A stretch of 64,000 nucleotides of DNA from JAICYJ01 sp035695105 (GCA_035695105.1 DASSEV010000059.1:3662-67661), one strand, 5' to 3'. Shown: positions 7,732 to 15,991, numbered from the stretch's first letter. Notes: a model not told the origin generated them from the sequence alone. A program made the numbers and translations.

Positions 7732-8693
7732 TCCGGCCGTTCCTGGCCGCCCGTGGCCTCGGCGTGCTGCTTGTACGCGTTCACGATCCGCTGCACCAGC
7801 TTGTGGCGGACGACGTCGGCGTCGGAGAAGCGGATGAACGCGATGTCCGGCACGCCGTCGAGCACGCGCATCACGTTGACGAGGCCGGAGCGCTGCTCGC
7901 GCGGCAGGTCGATCTGGGTGATGTCACCGGTGACGACGACGCGGGAGCCGAACCCGAGGCGCGTGAGGAACATCTGCATCTGCTCGGGACTCGTGTTCTG
8001 CGCCTCGTCCAGGATGATGAAGGAGTCGTTCAGCGTGCGCCCGCGCATGAAGGCGAGCGGCGCGACCTCGACCATGCCCTTGTCCATGTAGGAGGCCAGC
8101 TTGTCGGCGTCGAGCATGTCGTGCAGGGCATCGAACAGCGGCCGCAGGTAGGGATCGACCTTGGCCTGCAGGTCGCCTGGGAGGAAGCCGAGCCGCTCAC
8201 CGGCCTCGACCGCCGGACGCGTCAGGATGATCCGCGCCACCTCCCGCTCCGAGAGCGCGGCGACGGCCAGGGCGATCGCGAGGTAGGTCTTGCCAGTGCC
8301 GGCCGGCCCGATGCCGAAGGTGACCGTGTTCGACCGGATCGCATCGACGTAGGACTTCTGGCCGAGCGTCTTCGGCGACACGCGCTGCCCGCGGTGCCGC
8401 CAGACGACGTCGTGCAGGACGTCGACCGCGCGGCCGTCCACGGTGAGCACACCGGCGACCGCGTCGACCGTCTGCGGCCCGATCGACACGCCCTGCGACA
8501 CCAGGTCGGACAGCTCGTCGACCATCGCCTTGGCCCGCTCGACGGCCGGATCCTCGCCCTCGAGCGTCAGCTCGTTGCCTCGCAGGTAGACCGCCGCACC
8601 CGTCCGCTCCGCAAGCTCGTGGAGCACCGCGTCCCGGTCGCCGCCGAGCTCGGTTGCCAGGTCGTTTCCGACCGACACCTTCACACGTGCCAT
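7728..8693 (-). CDS. phoH: PhoH-like ATPase
   Basis: A 321-residue P-loop protein of the PhoH family. A KH-like N-terminal region (about 1-85) precedes the ATPase domain: Walker A G-P-A-G-T-G-K-T, Walker B F-I-I-L-D-E-A-Q-N and the sensor V-V-T-G-D-I-T-Q. In bacteria it sits with ybeY and is thought to act in RNA metabolism, possibly with YbeY. Start ATG. The gene leads a minus-strand operon with ybeY and the kinase-phosphatase fusion; yqeY ends 47 bp upstream. Confidence 0.92.
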   Translation of the reverse strand: MARVKVSVGNDLATELGGDRDAVLHELAERTGAAVYLRGNELTLEGEDPAVERAKAMVDELSDLVSQGVSIGPQTVDAVAGVLTVDGRAVDVLHDVVWRHRGQRVSPKTLGQKSYVDAIRSNTVTFGIGPAGTGKTYLAIALAVAALSEREVARIILTRPAVEAGERLGFLPGDLQAKVDPYLRPLFDALHDMLDADKLASYMDKGMVEVAPLAFMRGRTLNDSFIILDEAQNTSPEQMQMFLTRLGFGSRVVVTGDITQIDLPREQRSGLVNVMRVLDGVPDIAFIRFSDADVVRHKLVQRIVNAYKQHAEATGGQERPE

Positions 8694-8740
8694 CAGGCCT
8701 GCTGGCGCTCCTCGCTGGGGGACGTTCGCATGTACCCAGT

Positions 8741-9184
8741 CTACGTCGTGAGGCGCTCACGTACGAGAGCGGACGCCACGCGGCCGTCCGCTCGCCCCTG
8801 CCCGCGCTGCGTGACCAGGCCCATGACCTTGCCCATGTCCTTCATCGACGAAGCGCCCGTCTCGGCGATCACGGCATCCACCAGCTGCGCCAGCTCCGCC
8901 TCGCTCATCGCGGCCGGCAGGAACTCGTCGATTACCGGAATGTCGGCCCGTTCCTTCTCCGCGCGGTCGGGCTGCCCGGCCGCCTCGTAGGCCTCGGCCG
9001 CCTCCACGCGCTGCTTGCGCTCGCGGCGCAGCACCGCCATGGCCTGCTCGTCGTCGAACTCGGGCGCGTCCTTCTCGGCCTTCTGCAGGGACGAATAGAC
9101 CAGACGCAGCGCTTCCAGCCGCTGCTTCTGGCCGCTCTTCATGGCGTCGCGGAGCTCCGCCTGCACCTGTTCCATCAGGCTCAC
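8741..9184 (-). CDS. yqeY: GatB/YqeY domain protein
   Basis: About 147 residues of YqeY type, an all-helical domain also found at the end of GatB. Typical segments are R-L-E-A-L-R-L-V, F-D-D-E-Q-A, A-D-I-P-V-I-D-E-F-L-P and M-K-D-M-G-K-V-M. Its role is unclear; it may bind tRNA. Of the clustered GTG codons the one at 9184 was chosen because it overlaps the mtaB stop as GTGA; an ATG lies three codons later. Last gene of the dnaJ operon. Confidence 0.85.
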   Translation of the reverse strand: MSLMEQVQAELRDAMKSGQKQRLEALRLVYSSLQKAEKDAPEFDDEQAMAVLRRERKQRVEAAEAYEAAGQPDRAEKERADIPVIDEFLPAAMSEAELAQLVDAVIAETGASSMKDMGKVMGLVTQRGQGRADGRVASALVRERLTT

Positions 9185-10401
9185 GCGCACAGCCTAGCCA
9201 CCACAGCCTCGGGCCCGAGATGGCAGCCGACGGCCTCCACCAGCTCGCCGGCCGGCGCCCCGGGCACCACGAACGCCGTGTAGTCGTCGCTGTAGCCGCG
9301 CCCGTCGCGCTCCTCGACCAGCACGAGCTCGCGCCGCCCGATCTTCGCACTCCGGTGGGCCGCAGCCTGCTCGTCCGACAGGCGCCGCAGCGCCTCCGAC
9401 CGCCGGCGCTTCTCCTCCGGCGTCACCGGATCGTCGCCCGCGTCGACCGTGCCCGGCCGGGGCGAGTACGGGAACACGTGCACCTTGGTGAACCCCGCCA
9501 CGCGCACGGCCTCGAGCGTGCGCTCGAAGTCCTCGTCACGCTCGGAGGGATGCCCCACGATCACGTCGGTCGTGAGGTTGACGCCGGGAACGACCTGCCG
9601 GGCCCGTTGTATCCGCTCGAGGTAGCGGGCGCAGCTGTAGCGGCGATGCATGGCGGCGAGCACGTGATCCGACCCGGACTGCATGGGGACGTGCAGGTGT
9701 GCCGCGACCTCCGGCGTCGACGCCACCGTGCGGAGCAGCCGGTCGCTCAGGTGGTTCACCTCGATCGACGAGAGCCGTAGGCGCTCGACGCCCTCCACGG
9801 ACGCGACCGACCCCAGCAGGCCCGCGAGATCGAGACCGGCGGCGCGGTCGCGGAAGCACCCGAGGTTGACGCCGGTGAGCACGAGCTCACGGTGTCCCTG
9901 ACCCGCCCGGCGGGCGGCCTCGCTCAGCACCCGGTCGGCCGGCCTGCTGCGGCTGGCCCCGCGCACCTGCGGGATCACGCAGTAGCTGCAGGTGAACGAG
10001 CAGCCGTCCTGGATCTTGACGTACGCGCGCGTGCGGCCGAAGCGCGGCTCGACGGCGCCGGTGCATGCCAGCGGGCCGACCGCTGCCGACACCGACTCCG
10101 CGAGCAGCTCCGAACGGCCCCGAATCACCGAGACGTTCTCCGGGAGGCCGTCGAAGGCGCCGTCCAGCGCGGCCGCGCAGCCGGTCAGGATGACCCGCTC
10201 GGCGGTGCGGGCCGCCCGCCGCGCCGCCTTGCGCGACTTCGCCACGGCCTCGGCCGTCACGCAGCAGGTGTTGATCACGCGCACGGCCGCCGTCTCGGGC
10301 GCCGCCTCGCGATGCCCATCGGCGGCCAGCCGCTCGCGCACCCCCTGGGCATCGGTCATCGACACCTTGCAGCCCAGGAACTCCGTCGCGAACGAGGTCA
10401 T
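9181..10401 (-). CDS. mtaB: tRNA ms2t6A37 methylthiotransferase MtaB
   Basis: A 406-residue radical-SAM enzyme that adds the methylthio group to t6A37 in ANN-decoding tRNAs. The N-terminal UPF0004 domain carries three cluster cysteines (L-G-C-K-V, N-T-C-C-V-T, T-G-C-A-A). The radical-SAM cluster is C-S-F-T-C-S-Y-C, followed by the TIM barrel and a short TRAM-like end. T-G-V-N-L-G separates it from MiaB. The ATG at 10401 overlaps the rsmE stop as ATGA; the open frame continues upstream only as an rsmE shadow. Confidence 0.9.
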   Translation of the reverse strand: MTSFATEFLGCKVSMTDAQGVRERLAADGHREAAPETAAVRVINTCCVTAEAVAKSRKAARRAARTAERVILTGCAAALDGAFDGLPENVSVIRGRSELLAESVSAAVGPLACTGAVEPRFGRTRAYVKIQDGCSFTCSYCVIPQVRGASRSRPADRVLSEAARRAGQGHRELVLTGVNLGCFRDRAAGLDLAGLLGSVASVEGVERLRLSSIEVNHLSDRLLRTVASTPEVAAHLHVPMQSGSDHVLAAMHRRYSCARYLERIQRARQVVPGVNLTTDVIVGHPSERDEDFERTLEAVRVAGFTKVHVFPYSPRPGTVDAGDDPVTPEEKRRRSEALRRLSDEQAAAHRSAKIGRRELVLVEERDGRGYSDDYTAFVVPGAPAGELVEAVGCHLGPEAVVARLCA

Positions 10402-11087
10402 CCGAGGAACCCCATCTCGCGCAGCGCCAGGGCCGCCGCCACGATCGCGGCCGTCTCGGTGCGCAGCACCACCGGCCCGAAGGTGGCCACCGCGACGCCT
10501 CGCGACCGGGCCAGCTCGAGCTCGGCATCGGAGAACCCTGGCTCCGGGCCGATCAGCAGCGTCGCCGACCGCCGGCCGACGATGCGGTCGGCGAGCCCGC
10601 CCGATGCGCCCGTATTGCTGAGCACGACCGCCTGGCGGCTCAGCACGTCGCCATACGGGCTGGGCCCGAGCAGCGCCGGCAGCGCGGCGCGCTTGGCCTG
10701 CTTCGCGGCGGCCTCGGCCACCCGTGACCAGCGGTCGAGCCGGGAGGGGCTGAAGCTGCCCTTCAGCAGATCGGTCTGGAGGGCGCCGATGGCGGCCACG
10801 CCCAGCTCGGTCAGCTTCTCGATCGCCTCGTCCGAGCGTGCGCCTGGCTGCGCAAGCCAGACGGTCACCGACGGCGCCTTCGCCACGTCCTGCACCTCCT
10901 CGAGCAGCTCGCATCCCTCGGGCGTGACGCGCGCCCGGTGGACGCGGCCCTGCCACACGACCTCGCAAGTATCGCCGACGCCGAGCCGGAGCACGCGCGA
11001 CAGGTGGTGGCGATCGCGCTCGGAGAGGACGGCGACGCCGTCGTGCACGTCTCGTGCGAAGAAGCGGTACACGTGCTGTCCGGTCAC
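10398..11087 (-). CDS. rsmE: 16S rRNA m3U1498 methyltransferase RsmE
   Basis: About 229 residues of SPOUT family. An N-terminal PUA-like domain (R-D-R-H-H-L-S-R-V-L-R-L-G-V-G-D) is followed by the knot region with L-L-I-G-P-E-P-G-F-S-D-A-E-L and V-V-L-R-T-E-T-A-A-I-V-A-A-A, both diagnostic. It methylates U1498 of 16S rRNA. The GTG start at 11087 overlaps the prmA stop (GTGA). Confidence 0.92.
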   Translation of the reverse strand: MTGQHVYRFFARDVHDGVAVLSERDRHHLSRVLRLGVGDTCEVVWQGRVHRARVTPEGCELLEEVQDVAKAPSVTVWLAQPGARSDEAIEKLTELGVAAIGALQTDLLKGSFSPSRLDRWSRVAEAAAKQAKRAALPALLGPSPYGDVLSRQAVVLSNTGASGGLADRIVGRRSATLLIGPEPGFSDAELELARSRGVAVATFGPVVLRTETAAIVAAALALREMGFLG

Positions 11088-11797
11088 GGGAGCCGGACCA
11101 GCTCGGCCGCCCAGCCGTCGACCACCCGCCGCGGGCCGTCGGCGAGCCGCTGGCTCTCGAGCAGCCCCGAGGCGAGCACCAGCGGCGGCCGGTCCGGCCG
11201 CTCCAGCAACGGCTCGAGCAGGTGCAGCTCGAGGTTGGCGAGCCAGAGCGGCGCAGCGGGCAGCGGGTCGGCCAGCACGTCGCGCCGCTCCACCGGCACC
11301 TGCACGCCGTTTCGGGCCGCGTTCTCGGCCGTCGCCGACACGGCGAGCGGATCGATGTCGAACGCCTGCACGGGGCCGAAGCCCAGCTTCAGGGCCGCGA
11401 TCGAGAGCACACCGGATCCGCAGCCGAGGTCGAGCGCCGGGCCGGGATCGATCTCCTGCAGCAGGGCGAGCGCCGCGCGGGTGGATCCGTGCGCACCTGT
11501 GCCGAAGGCTCGGCCGGGGTCGATCACCACGGCGACCTCCTCGGCGGCGAACCAGGGCGGCCCCACCCAGATCCGGCCCTCGCGCACGGGCCGGTGGTAG
11601 CTGCGCCACGCGTCCTCCCAGCCGTCCGGAACGTCCTCCTCGGTCAGATCCGGATGCGGCGAGCGCTCACCGAAGCCCGACAGCACCACATCGTCGCCGT
11701 CGACCTCCTCCTGCACGCCTCCGGGGAACCACTCCAGCATCCGCATCATTGCCGGCTCCGCGGCAGCGGCCGGCACGCGCAGGCTGTAGCGTCGCAT
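11084..11797 (-). CDS. prmA: Ribosomal protein L11 methyltransferase PrmA
   Basis: About 237 residues. The SAM-binding core is complete: D-P-G-R-A-F-G-T-G-A-H-G-S-T, then L-D-L-G-C-G-S-G-V-L-S-I-A-A and F-D-I-D-P-L-A-V. The usual N-P post-motif reads L-A-N-L-E-L-H-L-L. It trimethylates ribosomal protein L11. The ATG at 11797 shares a base with the dnaJ stop (TGATG). The dnaJ-prmA-rsmE order is conserved in many Gram-positive bacteria. Confidence 0.9.
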   Translation of the reverse strand: MRRYSLRVPAAAAEPAMMRMLEWFPGGVQEEVDGDDVVLSGFGERSPHPDLTEEDVPDGWEDAWRSYHRPVREGRIWVGPPWFAAEEVAVVIDPGRAFGTGAHGSTRAALALLQEIDPGPALDLGCGSGVLSIAALKLGFGPVQAFDIDPLAVSATAENAARNGVQVPVERRDVLADPLPAAPLWLANLELHLLEPLLERPDRPPLVLASGLLESQRLADGPRRVVDGWAAELVRLP

Positions 11798-12912
11798 CAG
11801 GAGAAGGCGGAGCGGATGCGGCCGAGGAACGACTCCTCCGGCCGGTAGGTGTCGTCGGTGACGGCGGCCTCGAACTCGGCCAGCAGCCGCCGTTGCTCCT
11901 CGGTCAGGCGCTGTGGAAGCATGACGTTCACGAGCAGCCGGTGATCGCCCCGGCCGCGGCCGTTCAGCACCGGCACCCCCTTGCCCTTGAGGGTGACGAC
12001 GTCGCCTGGCTGCGTCCCCGCGCGCAGCTCGACCTGCTGCTCGCCGTCGAGCGTCTCCACCGTCACCGTCGTGCCCAGGGCAGCACGCGTGAAGGGCACG
12101 TTGAGCACCGCCAAGGTGTCGTTGCCGTCCCGCTCGAACCTGGGGTCGGGAGCGACGCGGACGCCGACGTAGAGGTCGCCGGCCGGGGCACCCGGCTCGC
12201 CTTCGTGACCACGGCCGCGCAGCTGCATGCGCTGGCCGTCCATGATGCCGGCCGGGATGTCGACCTCGACGGTGCGGGTGGTCGGCACGCGGCCGCGCCC
12301 GCGGCACACGGCGCACGGCGTCGGGATCACGACGCCTCGCCCCGAACAGGTCGGGCAGGTGGCGGTCTGGACGAACTGTCCGAGCGCGGTCTGCTGGATC
12401 CGCTGCACGCGGCCCTGCCCGCCGCACGTCTCGCACGTCTCGGGCTCGGTGCCGGGCTCGGCGCCGGAGCCGCCGCAGTGCTCGCAGGCGCTGACGACCT
12501 CCACCTCGATATCGCGATGCACGCCGAACGCGGCCTCGCGCAGCTCGAGCGACACGGTCACCGCGACGTCGGCGCCGCGCTGGGGCCCCCGCCGCATCGC
12601 GCCGCCGAACAGGTCGTCGCCGAAGAAGGCGCCGAGCAGGTCGGAGAGCGACCCGAAGTCCATGAACTGCTCGGTGTGCAGCGAGGCGCCGTCGACGCCG
12701 GCATGTCCGAAGCGGTCGTAGCGAGCGCGCGTCTCGGAGTCGGAGAGCACCTCGTACGCCTCGGCCGCCTCCTTGAAGCGCTCGGTCGCCTCGGGATCGG
12801 GGTTGACGTCCGGGTGCAGCTCACGCGCGAGCCGGCGAAAGGCCTTCTTGACCTCCGCGTCGCTCGCGCCGCGCTCGACCCCGAGCACCTCGTAGTAATC
12901 CCGCTTCGCCAC
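11797..12912 (-). CDS. dnaJ: Chaperone protein DnaJ (Hsp40)
   Basis: A 371-residue type I DnaJ that stimulates DnaK ATPase. The J domain (1-70) has H-P-D in E-L-H-P-D-V-N. The Gly/Phe region is short. The zinc domain has all four C-x-x-C-x-G-x-G repeats, and the two-part C-terminal substrate domain follows. GTG start; TAGACT lies 7 nt upstream without a Shine-Dalgarno, so it is probably leaderless. It heads a five-gene coupled operon with prmA, rsmE, mtaB and yqeY. No CIRCE element (HrcA operator) was found upstream. Confidence 0.95.
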   Translation of the reverse strand: MAKRDYYEVLGVERGASDAEVKKAFRRLARELHPDVNPDPEATERFKEAAEAYEVLSDSETRARYDRFGHAGVDGASLHTEQFMDFGSLSDLLGAFFGDDLFGGAMRRGPQRGADVAVTVSLELREAAFGVHRDIEVEVVSACEHCGGSGAEPGTEPETCETCGGQGRVQRIQQTALGQFVQTATCPTCSGRGVVIPTPCAVCRGRGRVPTTRTVEVDIPAGIMDGQRMQLRGRGHEGEPGAPAGDLYVGVRVAPDPRFERDGNDTLAVLNVPFTRAALGTTVTVETLDGEQQVELRAGTQPGDVVTLKGKGVPVLNGRGRGDHRLLVNVMLPQRLTEEQRRLLAEFEAAVTDDTYRPEESFLGRIRSAFS

Positions 12913-12950
12913 GGGCGGGAGTCTAGAGACAGGTCAACATGGACGTGACT

Positions 12951-12974
12951 GCGGGCGGCCGGATGGCCGCCCGC
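12951..12974 (-). terminator. 10-bp hairpin after the short peptide gene
   Basis: Perfect arms GCGGGCGGCC / GGCCGCCCGC around GGAT, between the stop of the 38-residue peptide gene and the dnaJ start. No T-run follows. Position suggests termination of the XRE-TPR/peptide transcript. Confidence 0.5.
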
Positions 12975-12995
12975 TCCGTCACAACGCCAGGCGGC

Positions 12996-13112
12996 TCAGA
13001 AACCGAACCACTGGTGAAAGCCGCGGCTGTGATGCCCACCGGCCTTGCCCACCAGCATGGCGATAGCGACCGCCCACAGAAACAGCGTCGGGCGCTTCGT
13101 CAGATACCGCAT
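12996..13112 (-). CDS. Short hydrophobic peptide (38 aa), candidate signal peptide partner of the XRE-TPR regulator
   Basis: ATG with a near-ideal GGAGGTAG ribosome site 5-7 nt upstream, 29 bp after the stop of the XRE-TPR regulator and on the same strand. The peptide has a positive N-terminus (M-R-Y-L-T-K-R-P), a hydrophobic core (T-L-F-L-W-A-V-A-I-A-M-L-V-G), then a short polar, aromatic tail H-H-S-R-G-F-H-Q-W-F-G-F. This is the layout of an exported propeptide with a mature C-terminal fragment, but a small membrane protein is equally possible. The strong site contrasts with the leaderless regulator. The gene is too short for standard callers. Confidence 0.65.
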   Translation of the reverse strand: MRYLTKRPTLFLWAVAIAMLVGKAGGHHSRGFHQWFGF

Positions 13113-13141
13113 CTGCCTACCTCCTTCACGGGGGCCTCCCC

Positions 13142-14491
13142 TTACCAGCGGACATCCTGCAGGGCTTCCGCCGCCCTGCGGTACAGCTCCGCTGCCCTGC
13201 TCGACTCTCCGCGAACCTCCGCGACATCCCCCAGCGCGACCCATGCGCCGGCGAGATGGCTGACGGTCTCGACGACGGCGAAACACTCCGCCGCCTTCGT
13301 GAACGACAGCTCCGCCTCATCGATCCGGCCGAGCGCAAGTGCCGCGCGGCCGATCACGATGCGGGCGTTCCCTTCTTCTTCTCGGTATTCCTCGCGTCCG
13401 CTCAATAGCTCGATCGCGCGATTTCCACTCTCGATCGCGCCCTCGAGGTCTCCGCTGTGCATCCGTGCCGATGCCAGCGACGACGCCGCGAATGCGGCGT
13501 CGATCCGGTTGTCCTGCTCAACCGCGATGCGGAACGACTCCCGCAGCAGCGGTACCGCCTCCTCCGGCTTGCCAGTGATGGCGCGCAGCTGGCCGAGGTT
13601 GTTCAACAGCTTGCCGACGTACTCGTGGTCGGCCACCCGCTCGAACAGCGCCTTCGACCGCTCGGCGTGCTCGCGTGCGACCGTGTACTCATTGCGGCGC
13701 TCGGCAACGAGCGATGCGTCCAGGTAGGTCTCCGCCAGGACTCGGTCATCGTCGAGGGCGTGGGCCAGCTCGAGCGCCTGCTCCACGTCCTCCGCCGCCG
13801 CCGTGAAGTCCTTCTGGCGCCGGCGGATCTTTGCGCGCGCGTTGAAGATGCGCGCGCGCAGCGCGTCCGAGGGCTCCGTCGCGGACTCACACGCGCGAAG
13901 CGCCTCGTCCAGGAGCGACGCCGCGGTGGCCAGGCTGCCCATCTTGTACCGGACGACCCCGGTCCGATACAGCGCCTGGGCCAGCGACTCGCTCCACCCC
14001 GCCTGCTCCGCCGCCAGCCGAGCATCCCCGAGCTCGGCCAGCGCCTCGTCCATGCGCCCCAGGTTCTGCAGCGCCCACCCGCGGGCGAGGTGCAGGCGCA
14101 GCGCCAGCCGCTCGTCGCCGTCGGGACGGAGCGCCCCCCGGGCTCCGTCCAGCTCGGCGAGGGCCTCCGCATACCGATGCGCTTCGATCTCGGCCTCGGC
14201 CCGGGTGATCGCAGCCTCGCACGCCGCCCGCACCGCCGCAGGGCTCTCTCCTGCGAGCGTGAGGCGGTCGACGTCGAGGCGTTCGGCAAACCAGTCCAGC
14301 GCGGCCGGCGACGGGCGCGTCTTGCCGAGCTCGACCTGGCTCACGTACTCCTTCGAGAAGCGCGAGCCCCCCAGCTCGGCCTGCGTGAGCCCCGCCTCGA
14401 GACGCGCGTCGCGCACGCGCGCGCCGACCCCCGTGGCACGCGTCGTGCGGGTGACCGCCTGCGTCTCGACCTTCGTGGCGCTGTCTGCCAT
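13142..14491 (-). CDS. XRE-family regulator with tetratricopeptide repeat domain
   Basis: A 449-residue protein. Residues about 18-75 form an XRE helix-turn-helix (V-R-D-A-R-L-E-A-G-L-T-Q-A-E-L-G, S-K-E-Y-V-S-Q-V-E-L-G-K-T-R-P-S). The remaining 370 residues are TPR-like helical pairs (for example A-L-A-E-L-G-D-A-R, G-K-L-L-N-N-L-G-Q-L, A-G-A-W-V-A-L-G-D-V-A). An HTH followed by a TPR array is the layout of peptide-binding RRNPP regulators, and a short peptide gene follows directly; the same layout also occurs in other regulators. TACGGT six bases before the ATG suggests a leaderless mRNA. A 465-bp intergenic region lies upstream. Confidence 0.85.
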   Translation of the reverse strand: MADSATKVETQAVTRTTRATGVGARVRDARLEAGLTQAELGGSRFSKEYVSQVELGKTRPSPAALDWFAERLDVDRLTLAGESPAAVRAACEAAITRAEAEIEAHRYAEALAELDGARGALRPDGDERLALRLHLARGWALQNLGRMDEALAELGDARLAAEQAGWSESLAQALYRTGVVRYKMGSLATAASLLDEALRACESATEPSDALRARIFNARAKIRRRQKDFTAAAEDVEQALELAHALDDDRVLAETYLDASLVAERRNEYTVAREHAERSKALFERVADHEYVGKLLNNLGQLRAITGKPEEAVPLLRESFRIAVEQDNRIDAAFAASSLASARMHSGDLEGAIESGNRAIELLSGREEYREEEGNARIVIGRAALALGRIDEAELSFTKAAECFAVVETVSHLAGAWVALGDVAEVRGESSRAAELYRRAAEALQDVRW

Positions 14492-14635
14492 GGCCTCACC
14501 GTAGCGGATTCAGGACTACTTGACCAGTCCCTCGCCGGAATTTCGCGTGATCTCACGTGAACCCTTTATATAAGCGCTGAACGAGCTGGTGAAGCACTGC
14601 TTGACAGACTACTTGATTTACCCCTTTTTCGGCAC

Positions 14636-14664
14636 TTGACCCGGTGGCACCGGGTGGCTATTGT
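14636..14664 (+). promoter_or_regulatory. Sigma-70-like promoter with internal dyad
   Basis: TTGACC (14636-14641), a 17-bp spacer and TATTGT (14659-14664) on the plus strand. The spacer holds a dyad, CCCGGT-GGC-ACCGGG (14640-14654), that looks like an operator. No protein gene follows on this strand. Confidence 0.5.
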
Positions 14665-14670
14665 GAGCCT

Positions 14671-14837
14671 ACAACGCAAAGGCGGCACGCGAGACGGCGG
14701 TGCCGGAGACGAACCCTCAACCGGTGGGCCGCCGGGAAGGATTCGGAAGTCTCCACGGGGTCTCATCGCCCAACTCGCAGCCGGGGGGTCGGAGTCAAGA
14801 GCGCGTCGGAGTGGATTGGAGCCCCACTCCGACGCGC
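14671..14837 (+). ncRNA. Candidate small RNA between hrcA and the XRE-TPR gene
   Basis: A region of about 167 nt between a good plus-strand promoter and a strong hairpin whose 14-bp perfect arms (14801-14814 and 14824-14837, arm GCGCGTCGGAGTGG) enclose a 9-nt loop. Inside, GGAGAC and GTCTCC about 40 nt apart can pair, as can GGCGGC with GCCGCC, suggesting a folded RNA. I could not match it to 6S, tmRNA, RNase P, SRP or a riboswitch. Short open frames here lack ribosome sites. No T-run follows the hairpin. Confidence 0.4.
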
Positions 14838-14861
14838 GACTCTGTTAAGGGGCAGTCGCCA

Positions 14862-14885
14862 GGGGTCGTGCTTCAGCGCGACCCC
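14862..14885. repeat. Recurring hairpin, type B
   Basis: Arms GGGGTCGTGC / GCGCGACCCC with loop TTCA; one G-U type pair. A close relative with identical right arm occurs at 63917-63940. Confidence 0.5.
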
Positions 14886-14928
14886 GAATGACTGACACGT
14901 TGTCAGCCGAAGCGGCGCCATCGCACAC

Positions 14929-14951
14929 GGGTCAGGCCCAAGGCCTGACCC
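14929..14951 (-). terminator. Recurring hairpin, type A, downstream of hrcA
   Basis: Perfect 10-bp arms GGGTCAGGCC / GGCCTGACCC around CAA, 5 bp past the hrcA stop. The same palindrome recurs at 63875-63899 and a shorter relative at 34486-34505. It is probably a terminator that belongs to a dispersed palindrome family. Confidence 0.6.
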
Positions 14952-14956
14952 CAGCG

Positions 14957-15991
14957 CTACTCATAGACCTGCTCGACGAACTCGCTCAGCAGCGCCGCCG
15001 CGCCCCGCACCGAGCGGATCGCCGTCGCGTAGTCCATCCGCATCGGCCCGATCAGCGAGACGGTGCCGAGGTTCCGTGCCGGCAGGCCGTAGTTCGCCGC
15101 CACCAGCGAGAGGCTGCGCAGGTGCGGGATCTCGTTCTCGGCCCCCACCCGCACGTACAGCCTGTTCGACTCGAGCGCGCCGCGCAGCAGATGCAGCAGC
15201 CCCACCCGCTCCTCGAGCGCATGCATCAGGTCGTTGATCTCGGCCAGGTCGGCCCAGCGCATCTCCTCGAACAGCCGCGCCGCGCCGCCGACGTACAGGC
15301 TCTGCTCCTCGCCGCCCACGAGCTCGGTGAACGCGGGCTCGAGCACCTCCAGGAACCCGCGCTCCCGCGGGGACAGCCCCTCGTCGTACAGTCGCTGACG
15401 CAGCGTGAGCGCGCCCAGCCGCACGCCCGCGAGCCGCTCGTTCAGGTACTCGTTCGCCCACTCGACCAGCTTCGCGTCGACCGCCTCGTCGAACGGGAAC
15501 ATCCGCTTGGTGACGCCGCCGGTCGACGTGATAACGACCACCATCACCACGCGCGGCTGCAGCGGCAGCACCTCGACGTGCCGGATCTCGGCCGTCTCCA
15601 GCGGCGGCGCCGTGACGACCGCCAGCAGGTTCGTCACCTGGGACATCATCTCGGTGGTGCTGCGGAGGGCCGCGTCGACCTCGCTGCGCACGTCGGACAG
15701 GTCGATGGGCAGCCGCGCGGCGCCCAGCGGCTGCTCCAGCAACTGCTCGGCGTACAGCCGGTAGCCGGCATCGGTCGGCACCCGGCCGGCAGAGGTGTGC
15801 GGGTGGCCGAGCAGGCCGCGCGACTCGAGCTCTGCCAGCTCGTAGCGGACGGTGGACGAGGACGCATCCACAGCGCCGCTCTCGACGAGCGCCTTCGACC
15901 CGACCGGGTGCCCGGTCTGGATGTACTCCGTGACCACCCGCGTCAGGATAAGCGCCTGACGGGGCGTCAGCTGCAGCCGCTGGTCGCTCAT
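14957..15991 (-). CDS. hrcA: Heat-inducible transcription repressor HrcA
   Basis: A 344-residue repressor of class I heat-shock genes. The N-terminal winged helix (L-T-P-R-Q-A-L-I-L, S-S-S-T-V-R-Y-E-L-A-E-L-E, G-L-L-G-H-P-H-T-S-A-G-R-V-P-T-D) is characteristic, followed by the GAF-like and dimerisation regions ending N-L-G-T-V-S-L-I-G-P-M-R-M-D-Y. It binds CIRCE elements and depends on GroEL. Start ATG overlaps the hemW stop (ATGA). Unusually it follows lepA-hemW rather than preceding dnaJ/grpE; dnaJ lies 2 kb further on. Confidence 0.93.
   Translation of the reverse strand: MSDQRLQLTPRQALILTRVVTEYIQTGHPVGSKALVESGAVDASSSTVRYELAELESRGLLGHPHTSAGRVPTDAGYRLYAEQLLEQPLGAARLPIDLSDVRSEVDAALRSTTEMMSQVTNLLAVVTAPPLETAEIRHVEVLPLQPRVVMVVVITSTGGVTKRMFPFDEAVDAKLVEWANEYLNERLAGVRLGALTLRQRLYDEGLSPRERGFLEVLEPAFTELVGGEEQSLYVGGAARLFEEMRWADLAEINDLMHALEERVGLLHLLRGALESNRLYVRVGAENEIPHLRSLSLVAANYGLPARNLGTVSLIGPMRMDYATAIRSVRGAAALLSEFVEQVYE

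Noticed and set aside
9892..12948. An open frame of about 1000 codons on the plus strand
   Set aside because: It runs antisense through mtaB, rsmE, prmA and dnaJ; Arg/Pro/Ala-rich and without family features. GC-rich shadow.
12913..12995. CIRCE operator before dnaJ
   Set aside because: No TTAGCACTC-N9-GAGTGCTAA-like sequence; the only dyad is the GC-rich hairpin.
13142..14491. Reading the XRE-TPR gene as a toxin-antitoxin or phage repressor
   Set aside because: Length and TPR array fit a large ligand-binding regulator; no toxin gene is adjacent.
14671..14840. c-di-GMP or c-di-AMP riboswitch
   Set aside because: ACGCAAAGG recalled the GEMM core, but the second conserved half and the receptor are missing, and no gene follows on that strand. 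The ydaO pattern also does not fit.
14700..14891. Small ORFs within the candidate RNA region
   Set aside because: No ribosome site, and they run through the 14-bp hairpin and the type B palindrome.
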